From Eubacterium sp. (GTDB lineage Bacteria > Bacillota_A > Clostridia > Lachnospirales > Lachnospiraceae), in NCBI GenBank assembly GCA_023663915.1, contig JAMPGN010000048.1, positions 1 to 22,009 of the forward strand: a DNA stretch of 22,009 bases. Direction: 5' to 3'. Position numbers and translations under genes: made by a program. Within the stretch, counting starts at the first letter, position 1, and each line of letters starts with the position of its first letter. The notes beneath the pieces are model-generated. The model saw only the letters and a program-made list of their open reading frames with translations, ran no database searches and had not been told where the DNA came from. Of the stretch, positions 16,511-22,009 are shown piece after piece.

Positions 16511-17905
16511 TTGGCTGACAACAGAAATAAGGTAACGAAATACAGGCGTCCCTTAAATCTGAATATCGGCATGTTGATTTTTGCGGCTATCTTTATCTAT
16601 GTCGTGATCTGTGTATTTATGTATTTTCGGACGGAGCATATTGTAGGGTACAGCGTCAGTGAAGGAGCGCTGACATCCAATAGTATCTACAAAGGGATCG
16701 CGCTGCGTACCGAGGAGATCGTGACCAGTTCCGATGCCGGGTATGTGAACTATTTTGCAAGGGAAGGTGAACGTGTTGCTGCCAGTGATCTAGTCTATGC
16801 CGTTGACGAGACAGGACGTTTGTCTGATTATGTCCGCACAAGCGAGAGCGGAGAAAACTCCCTTTCCGACGCAGATCTTTCTGAATTGAAAGCAGAGATT
16901 ACTTCTTTTATCAGTCGGTTTGACCAAATGGAATTTGCGGATGTATATAATTTTAAATACAGCGTGGAAGGCACTGTCTTAAAGCTTTCCAATTATAATA
17001 TTCTCGAAAATGCAAACGCATTAAACAATGCATCGGGCACATCCCTTATCAATTACCGCTATGCAGGTAAGAGCGGCATTATTATCTATTCCGTTGACGG
17101 ATATGAAGAATTAAAACTGGAAGATATGACTGCGGATTACTTTGACCAGAAAAATTATGAGAAGAAATATCTTATCAATAACGAGCTGATTGCAAGCGGC
17201 GACCCTGTGTACAAGCTGTCCACCAATGAAGATTGGTCTATTGTCATTCAGGTTGATGAAGAACTTGCCGAAGAATTATTGGAGAAGGAATATGTGGAAG
17301 TCAAGTTCCTGAAGAACCAATATACATCGTGGGGAGAAGTAGATACCTATACAAACGAAGACGGAGATACTTTTGTGTCGCTCACGTTCACTAACTCGAT
17401 GATTACGTTCTGTACGGACCGTTTTATTGATATCGAACTGCTTCTGGAAGATGAAAAAGGACTTAAGATCCCCAATTCCGCTATCGTACAGAAGGAATTT
17501 TTCATTGTACCGAAAGAATATGTGACAAAAGGCGGCAACAGCGGCAACGATGGCGTACTCCTGGAAACTTACGACGATGAAGGCAACGCTACAACTGAAT
17601 TTGTGGAGACAACGATCTACGATGCGACGGACACAGAGTACTATCTGGATGATACCGTGCTGCGCGCTGGCAATTATATTGTCAAGCCGGAATCCACGCA
17701 GAAACATGCGATCAGCAAGACGGGATCTTTGATCGGCGTCTACAATATCAACAAAGGATATGCGGACTTTAAACAGGTCAGTATCTTATACCAGAATGAC
17801 GAGTACGCTATCGTTAAATCGAATACTATGTATGGGTTGAACGTCTATGACCACATTGTGCTGGATGCCTCGACCGTGAATGACAATGAATTTATTTATG
17901 ATTAA
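16511..17905 (+). CDS. Membrane-anchored HlyD-like (periplasmic adaptor family) protein
   Basis: The 464-residue protein has a basic cytoplasmic N-terminus, one membrane segment at about residues 17-39 (LNIGMLIFAAIFIYVVICVF) and a large outer domain. The part after the membrane (GIALRTEEIVTSSDAGYVNYFAREGERV) looks like the lipoyl/barrel-sandwich half seen in HlyD-type adaptors. WSIVIQVDEELAEELLEKEY and GLKIPNSAIVQKEFFIV resemble the later beta-barrel part. No ABC transporter or outer channel is nearby, so export is not shown; a division or envelope role is equally possible given the following yggS-sepF genes. The start is TTG 16511 with AAAGGAGA at 16497-16504. The stop is followed at once by a palindromic repeat. 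Confidence 0.75.
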   Translation: MADNRNKVTKYRRPLNLNIGMLIFAAIFIYVVICVFMYFRTEHIVGYSVSEGALTSNSIYKGIALRTEEIVTSSDAGYVNYFAREGERVAASDLVYAVDETGRLSDYVRTSESGENSLSDADLSELKAEITSFISRFDQMEFADVYNFKYSVEGTVLKLSNYNILENANALNNASGTSLINYRYAGKSGIIIYSVDGYEELKLEDMTADYFDQKNYEKKYLINNELIASGDPVYKLSTNEDWSIVIQVDEELAEELLEKEYVEVKFLKNQYTSWGEVDTYTNEDGDTFVSLTFTNSMITFCTDRFIDIELLLEDEKGLKIPNSAIVQKEFFIVPKEYVTKGGNSGNDGVLLETYDDEGNATTEFVETTIYDATDTEYYLDDTVLRAGNYIVKPESTQKHAISKTGSLIGVYNINKGYADFKQVSILYQNDEYAIVKSNTMYGLNVYDHIVLDASTVNDNEFIYD

Positions 17906-17953
17906 AAAAACGAGCTAACGCTCGTTTGCGAGATTCGCTTCGCGAACTCGAAA
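17906..17953 (+). repeat. Short palindromic repeat, copy 1 (two adjacent hairpins)
   Basis: The element starts one base after the HlyD-like stop codon. Hairpin A: AAACGAGC (17908-17915) pairs perfectly with GCTCGTTT (17920-17927) around TAAC. Hairpin B: CGAG-A-TTCGC (17929-17938) pairs with GCGAACTCG (17942-17950), a 9-bp stem with one bulged A and a three-base loop. Bases 17923-17953 match 20981-21011 at 30 of 31 positions. Read on the minus strand, hairpin A is followed by seven T, an intrinsic terminator shape; on the plus strand only three T follow. Confidence 0.85.
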
Positions 17954-18010
17954 TAAGCATAGGAATTTAAATACAGAGCAAAGAAATATATTGACAGGGG
18001 ATGGTTAAGG

Positions 18011-18706
18011 ATGATTCTGGACAACCTTCGTATAGTAGAAGAAAATATATGCGCGGCATGCAGCAGAAGCAATCGGGCGCGTGAGGATGTAACGCTGATT
18101 GCTGTCAGTAAGACGAAGCCTGTCGAGATGCTTTGGGAAGCATATGACTTGGGCTGCCGTGATTTCGGGGAGAACAAAGTTCAGGAATTAGTGGATAAAT
18201 ACGAGAAACTTCCGAAAGATATCCGCTGGCATATGATTGGGCATCTTCAGCGCAATAAGGTAAAATATATCGTCGATAAAGTCTGCTTGATTCACAGCGT
18301 TGATTCCCTGCGTCTCGCGGAGGAGATCAGCAAAGAGGCAGTCAAGAAGAACGTGACCGTCTCGATTCTGATCGAAGTCAATGTCGCTGACGAGGAGAGC
18401 AAGTTCGGAACGACATCGGCGGAGGCAGTCTCCTTGGTCGAAGCAGTTTCCAAATTGCCGAATATCGTCATCAAGGGACTTATGACGATAGCGCCATATG
18501 TTGAGAATCCGGAAGAGAACAGACTTTATTTTGCGAAATTAAGCCAATTAGCTGTTGACATAATACATAAAAACGTCGATAATGTTTTTATGGAAGAACT
18601 TTCTATGGGTATGACCGGAGACTATGAAGTCGCTGTAGAGGAAGGCGCAACGCTTGTAAGAGTCGGAACCGGTATTTTTGGAGAAAGACAATATACAACC
18701 GTTTAA
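18011..18706 (+). CDS. YggS/YlmE/PLPBP-type pyridoxal phosphate homeostasis protein
   Basis: PLP-binding proteins of this family hold pyridoxal phosphate and keep vitamin B6 and amino-acid pools balanced; no enzyme reaction is established. The 231-residue length is typical. VTLIAVSKTKPVEML near residue 30 carries the PLP lysine. Further hallmarks are FGENKVQEL, RWHMIGHLQRNKVKYI, and near the end LSMGMTGDYEVAVEEGATLVRVGTGIFG with the phosphate-binding residues. In Firmicutes the homologue ylmE lies just before ylmF (sepF), as here. The ATG has AGGGG (17996-18000) ten bases upstream. The gap before it holds the palindromic repeat and no clear promoter. Confidence 0.94.
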   Translation: MILDNLRIVEENICAACSRSNRAREDVTLIAVSKTKPVEMLWEAYDLGCRDFGENKVQELVDKYEKLPKDIRWHMIGHLQRNKVKYIVDKVCLIHSVDSLRLAEEISKEAVKKNVTVSILIEVNVADEESKFGTTSAEAVSLVEAVSKLPNIVIKGLMTIAPYVENPEENRLYFAKLSQLAVDIIHKNVDNVFMEELSMGMTGDYEVAVEEGATLVRVGTGIFGERQYTTV

Positions 18707-18760
18707 TATACATAAGTAGGCAGGTATTGGAACAAGTTGGAGCAACGGAGGTTTTGAAAC

Positions 18761-19252
18761 ATGGGTGTAATGGATAAGTTTATCAATGCCATGAAACTAA
18801 ACGATGAAGAAGATGAATACTATGATGATTTTTATGATGATGAACCGGAACCGGTCAAGAAACCGAGCGCGGTGAGAGACGATGCTTCGATGGACGAAGA
18901 CAGGGTAAAAAAATCAACTCCGAAAGTAACGCCGATGCGTCAGACGAAGAAGATGCCGGGGACAGGCATGGAAGTCTGTGTGATTAAGCCTACGACCGTG
19001 GAAGACGCGAGAGAGATCACGGAGACGCTCCTTGCCAACCGAACCGTTGTACTGAATCTTGAAGGGCTGGATGTTGATATTGCGCAGCGAATCATTGATT
19101 TTACATCAGGTTCCTGCTTCGCGATCTCTGGGAATCTGCAGAAGATTTCACATTATATCTTCATTATCACACCGGCAAGCGTTGATATTTCCGGTGATTT
19201 TCAGGAAATCTTATCCGGTTCGTTTGATGTGCCGATCAATAATGGAATCTAA
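18761..19252 (+). CDS. sepF: Cell division protein SepF
   Basis: SepF anchors FtsZ to the membrane and bundles it into arcs. The 163-residue protein has the expected three parts. The N-terminal amphipathic helix MGVMDKFINAMKL binds membrane. An acidic, disordered linker (DEEDEYYDDFYDDEPEP, then basic residues to about 70) follows. The C-terminal SepF domain starts near residue 75 (VCVIKPTTVEDAREITETLL) and ends GSCFAISGNLQKISHYIFII. GGAGG at 18747-18751 precedes the ATG by nine bases. It is followed by an intrinsic terminator, so aroB probably depends on read-through or on a separate start. Confidence 0.95.
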   Translation: MGVMDKFINAMKLNDEEDEYYDDFYDDEPEPVKKPSAVRDDASMDEDRVKKSTPKVTPMRQTKKMPGTGMEVCVIKPTTVEDAREITETLLANRTVVLNLEGLDVDIAQRIIDFTSGSCFAISGNLQKISHYIFIITPASVDISGDFQEILSGSFDVPINNGI

Positions 19253-19268
19253 TTTTAATGGCAAGATG

Positions 19269-19297
19269 ACTTCCTGACAGTATTGTCAGGAAGTTTT
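19269..19297 (+). terminator. Intrinsic terminator after sepF
   Basis: ACTTCCTGACA (19269-19279) pairs perfectly with TGTCAGGAAGT (19284-19294) around GTAT, an 11-bp stem followed by TTTT. It ends the yggS-sepF unit. Only 34 bases separate it from the aroB start, so no full promoter fits between them; attenuation or read-through is likely. Confidence 0.85.
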
Positions 19298-19331
19298 CTG
19301 TGTGTATGTCTTGGAGGATACGGAGGAAGCT

Positions 19332-20441
19332 ATGGCTGAGAGAATGACGATTAATTATGAAAAGAAACCCTGCTACGACATTGTGTTTGCTAAGGATTTT
19401 TCACTCCTTTTGGATGAATTGCAGGCGTTTGATGTAGAGAATCGGAGAGTGGCAGTCATTGCCGATTCCCACACCGAAACATTATTCGGAGAAGAGGTGC
19501 GCAGTCTCTTAGATGGTCACTGCAAAAAGGTGATTCTGCATTCGTTTCCGGCTGGCGAAGCGAACAAAACACTGGATACCGTCAAAGAGATTTATCGGAC
19601 GCTGATCGAAGAGCAGTTTGACCGGAAAGACCTGCTGATTGCGCTCGGCGGCGGGGTCGTCGGTGATGTCACGGGGTATGCGGCAGCTACCTATCTTCGC
19701 GGAGTAGATTTCATCCAGATTCCGACAACGTTGATCGCGCAGTCCGACAGCAGTATCGGCGGCAAGACCGGTGTGGATTTTGACGCTTACAAAAACATGG
19801 TCGGGGCATTCTATATGCCAAAACTTGTCTATATGAACATATCCACGCTCAAACAGTTGGATGACAGGCAGTTCTATGCCGGATTCGCTGAGGTCATGAA
19901 GCATGGTCTGATTAAGGATGGCACGTTCTATGAATGGCTTTTGGACAATATGTATGAGATACATGACCGCGATATGGACGTACTTACCGAAATGATCATG
20001 CGAAGCTGTACGGTCAAAAAGCTCGTTGTGGAAAAAGATCCGAAAGAACAGGGCGAACGCGCACTCTTAAACTTTGGACATACGATTGGACACGCCATCG
20101 AGAAGGCGATGAATTTCGAGATGGTGCATGGGGAGTGTATCGCCCTCGGCATGGTTGCTGCCGCTTATATTTCATGGAAGCATAACTGGCTCTCGATGGA
20201 GGAATACTATGAGGTGCGCGACATGTTCGTGCCTTTTAACCTGCCGATCAGCATCGACTGCATTGACCCTGATGAAATCCTAAGGCTTACCAAATCCGAT
20301 AAGAAGATGGAGGCGGGTCAGATCAAGTTTGTATTGCTCAAGAAAGTTGGCAAAGCCGTGATCGACAGAACTGTGACCGACGAAGAGATCTTGGAAGCTA
20401 TTCATGAAATCTATTTTAGTGATGAGGACGCAAAAGAATGA
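19332..20441 (+). CDS. aroB: 3-dehydroquinate synthase
   Basis: AroB closes DAHP to 3-dehydroquinate, step two of the shikimate pathway, using NAD and a divalent metal. Visible features are the NAD-binding GGGVVGDVTGYAAATYLRGV, then IPTTLIAQSDSSIGGKTGVD with substrate contacts, GFAEVMKHGLI with the metal Glu, LNFGHTIGHAIE with a metal His, and MVHGECIALGM with another. I start it at ATG 19332 (369 aa), five bases after GGAGG (19322-19326). A GTG at 19302 would add ten residues but has no ribosome site and follows directly on the terminator. The stop overlaps the lspA ATG. Confidence 0.96.
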   Translation: MAERMTINYEKKPCYDIVFAKDFSLLLDELQAFDVENRRVAVIADSHTETLFGEEVRSLLDGHCKKVILHSFPAGEANKTLDTVKEIYRTLIEEQFDRKDLLIALGGGVVGDVTGYAAATYLRGVDFIQIPTTLIAQSDSSIGGKTGVDFDAYKNMVGAFYMPKLVYMNISTLKQLDDRQFYAGFAEVMKHGLIKDGTFYEWLLDNMYEIHDRDMDVLTEMIMRSCTVKKLVVEKDPKEQGERALLNFGHTIGHAIEKAMNFEMVHGECIALGMVAAAYISWKHNWLSMEEYYEVRDMFVPFNLPISIDCIDPDEILRLTKSDKKMEAGQIKFVLLKKVGKAVIDRTVTDEEILEAIHEIYFSDEDAKE

Positions 20442-20965
20442 ATGAAAAGAAAAAACTATATTTAACGGTGGATATGCTGGGGATTATCATCTTAGTTGCA
20501 CTGGACCAGTATACAAAATATCTCGCGGTAATCCATTTGAAAGATAAACCGGCTTATATTATCGTCAATGGTATATTGGAGTTGAATTATCTTGAGAACA
20601 GGGGCGCCGCTTTCGGCATGCTTCAAAACCAGAAGGCATTCTTTATTTTTGTGGCAGCCGTCATCTTAAGCGTGATCGGCTATGTGCTTTTCAAGGCGCC
20701 GGATAACAAGAAATACCGGCTTCTTCATCTTTTACTTAGTTTGATTGCTGCAGGCGCGATCGGCAATATGATCGACCGGATTCGTTTTGATTACGTGGTT
20801 GATTTTATTTACTTTGTGTTAATTAATTTTCCGATTTTTAATGTCGCGGATATTTATGTGACATTTTCAACAGCTGCGCTTGTGATATTGCTTTTATTTG
20901 TCTATCAGGAAGACGATCTGAATTTTATCAGTTTTAAGCAGAAGCGTTATCGTGAGATCAAATGA
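20438..20965 (+). CDS. lspA: Lipoprotein signal peptidase (signal peptidase II)
   Basis: LspA cleaves signal peptides of prolipoproteins just before the lipid-modified cysteine. The 175-residue protein has four membrane segments. The conserved blocks are present: LDQYTKYLA, LNYLENRGAAFGML, and the two catalytic aspartates in AIGNMIDRIRFDYVVDFI and FPIFNVADIYVTF. The ATG overlaps the aroB stop by four bases. A substrate candidate is encoded in this window, the carboxypeptidase with an LTGC lipobox. The stop is followed directly by the second palindromic repeat. Confidence 0.96.
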   Translation: MNEKKKLYLTVDMLGIIILVALDQYTKYLAVIHLKDKPAYIIVNGILELNYLENRGAAFGMLQNQKAFFIFVAAVILSVIGYVLFKAPDNKKYRLLHLLLSLIAAGAIGNMIDRIRFDYVVDFIYFVLINFPIFNVADIYVTFSTAALVILLLFVYQEDDLNFISFKQKRYREIK

Positions 20966-21011
20966 AAAAATGAGCAAGCCCGTTTGCGAGATTCGCTTTG
21001 CGAACTCGAAA
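20966..21011 (+). repeat. Short palindromic repeat, copy 2
   Basis: As in copy 1, the element starts right after a stop codon: five A, then TGAGC (CGAGC in copy 1). Hairpin B is fully kept: CGAG-A-TTCGC (20987-20996) pairs with GCGAACTCG (21000-21008), and the one mismatch to copy 1 in the 31-base block falls in the loop (T at 20999). Hairpin A is partly decayed (AAATGAGC against CCCGTTT). The element ends 19 bases before the rluD start, so it lies in that gene's leader. Confidence 0.82.
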
Positions 21012-21030
21012 ATTATGAAAGAAGTTAAAC

Positions 21031-21939
21031 ATGAAACAATTCACATACCAAATCGGACTGGGCGAAGACGACGAGCGTCTCGACAAATGGATCAGCGACG
21101 CGCTGCCGGACTTGTCCCGTTCTTATATCCAGAAATGCATTAAAGATCAGAATGTATTGATTAATGGAAAACCACAGAAGTCGAGTTACCGCCTCAAATT
21201 GGAAGATGAGATTGTTTTTGACATTCCAAAAGCCATAGAACCAGATATCGAAGCGGAGAATATTCCGCTTTCTATTCTGTATGAGGACGAGGATGTGCTG
21301 ATTGTGGATAAACCGAAAGGAATGGTCGTGCATCCCGCACCCGGTCATTACAATGGAACTCTCGTCAATGCAGTCATGTACCACTGTCAAGACCATCTTT
21401 CCGGTATTAACGGCGTGATGCGTCCCGGCATCGTGCACCGGATTGACCGTGATACGACGGGATCTTTGATTATTTGCAAAAACGACCATTCCCATAATAG
21501 AATCGCCGCACAGCTCAAAGAGCATACGATCACCCGCAAATACCGTGCGATCGTGCATGGTGTCATAGCGCAGGATACCGGAATCGTTACGGCGGACATC
21601 GGCAGAGACCCGAAAGACCGCAAACGGATGACGGTTGTCACCACAGGAGGAAAACCTGCCGTCACACATTATACGGTACTGCAGCGGTTTCATGAGTATA
21701 CCTACGTTGAATGCCAGCTAGAAACAGGGCGGACGCACCAGATACGGGTTCATATGGCAAGCATCGGACATCCACTGTTAGGAGACGAAATTTACGGCAA
21801 ACGACAAAACCCCTATCACCTCGAAGGGCAGACGCTTCACGCGATGGTGATCGGTTTTATTCATCCGTCTAGGGACGAATATATGGAAGTAACCGCGCCG
21901 CTTCCGGAATATTTCGAGCGTCTTCTGCATATTTTATAG
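21031..21939 (+). CDS. Large-subunit pseudouridine synthase, RluA/RluD family
   Basis: This family converts uridines in 23S rRNA to pseudouridine. The 302-residue protein has an N-terminal S4 RNA-binding domain (ERLDKWISDALPDLSRSYIQ, INGKPQKSSYRL) and the RluA catalytic core. The core shows LIVDKPKGMVVHPAPGHYNG and GIVHRIDRDTTGSLI with the catalytic Asp, then ETGRTHQIRVHMASIGHPLLGDEIYG. The motif reads HRIDRDTTG where HRLDKDTSG is usual; these are conservative changes. Which uridines it modifies cannot be read from sequence, although S4 plus this length fits RluD. The ribosome site is weak (AAAGAAG at 21018-21024). It lies downstream of lspA, a common pair. Confidence 0.94.
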   Translation: MKQFTYQIGLGEDDERLDKWISDALPDLSRSYIQKCIKDQNVLINGKPQKSSYRLKLEDEIVFDIPKAIEPDIEAENIPLSILYEDEDVLIVDKPKGMVVHPAPGHYNGTLVNAVMYHCQDHLSGINGVMRPGIVHRIDRDTTGSLIICKNDHSHNRIAAQLKEHTITRKYRAIVHGVIAQDTGIVTADIGRDPKDRKRMTVVTTGGKPAVTHYTVLQRFHEYTYVECQLETGRTHQIRVHMASIGHPLLGDEIYGKRQNPYHLEGQTLHAMVIGFIHPSRDEYMEVTAPLPEYFERLLHIL

Positions 21940-21953
21940 ATAATCTTTTGCAT

Positions 21954-21975
21954 AAAAATTTTCTAAAAATTTTCT
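21954..21975 (+). repeat. Tandem 11-base A-tract repeat downstream of the pseudouridine synthase gene
   Basis: AAAAATTTTCT occurs twice without a gap (21954-21964 and 21965-21975). It lies just upstream of TG-A-TAAAAT (21987-21995), which looks like an extended -10. No good -35 is present. It may be the promoter region of a gene beyond the window. No GC-rich terminator is seen in this tail. Confidence 0.4.
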
Positions 21976-22009
21976 AAAGAAATTCTTGATAAAATATTGT
22001 ATTTTATAT

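Noticed and set aside
17991..17996. TTGACA just before yggS as a promoter -35
   Set aside because: A -10 at the right distance would fall inside the coding region, and the sequence there (ATTCTG) is not a -10.
17906..21011. The two repeat copies as a CRISPR or as transposon ends
   Set aside because: Only two copies, both in the same orientation, 3 kb apart with ordinary core genes between them; no cas or transposase gene.
21025..21693. A 222-codon open frame on the minus strand opposite the pseudouridine synthase gene
   Set aside because: It is the mirror of a clear RluA-family gene, has no recognisable protein features and no ribosome site; it reflects codon bias of the real gene.

Overview
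The window looks like a chromosomal core region of a low- to mid-GC Gram-positive anaerobe of the class Clostridia, most likely Lachnospiraceae. The reasons are the order mutS-mutL-miaA, then an mre-min-rodA cell-shape block, then yggS-sepF-aroB-lspA-rluD; strong GGAGG-type ribosome sites; several TTG starts; and proteins that resemble Lachnospiraceae versions (DUF4321, a very long PBP2, a lipoprotein-type D,D-carboxypeptidase). This placement is inference from gene content, not from a search. All genes are on the + strand. I see no tRNA, rRNA, CRISPR array, insertion sequence or phage gene.

Layout. (1) 1-3760: the 3' end of mutS, then mutL and miaA, tightly packed (mismatch repair plus tRNA modification). 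(2) 3838-5136: a PLP enzyme of the methionine gamma-lyase / 'aluminum resistance' family. (3) 5182-14512: a probable promoter, then a DUF4321 membrane protein, radC, a divergent mreB, mreC, mreD, a 960-residue PBP2, minC, minD, minE and rodA. This is one co-oriented run for lateral wall synthesis and division-site placement. (4) 14536-15898: mgsA followed by a D,D-carboxypeptidase lipoprotein whose start lies inside mgsA. (5) 15920-16487: a single small P-loop gene with its own promoter and terminator. (6) 16511-17905: a membrane-anchored HlyD-like protein. (7) 18011-21939: yggS, sepF, a terminator, aroB, lspA and rluD.

How they work together: MreB/C/D, PBP2 and RodA make the elongation machine. 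MinCDE and SepF act on FtsZ placement and Z-ring anchoring. The carboxypeptidase trims peptidoglycan stem peptides. LspA would process the carboxypeptidase's lipoprotein signal. MutS and MutL each carry a sliding-clamp-like motif.

No stretch longer than about 110 bases lacks a gene, so intergenic content is limited to promoters, two clear terminators and one short palindromic repeat present twice. The points most worth a second look are: the repeat that begins at the same distance behind two stop codons; an MgsA with alanine where the family's catalytic aspartate should be; an MreB with degenerate nucleotide-handling motifs; the large insertion in PBP2; and the self-contained 139-residue P-loop gene. 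I found no convincing new defence or mobile system.
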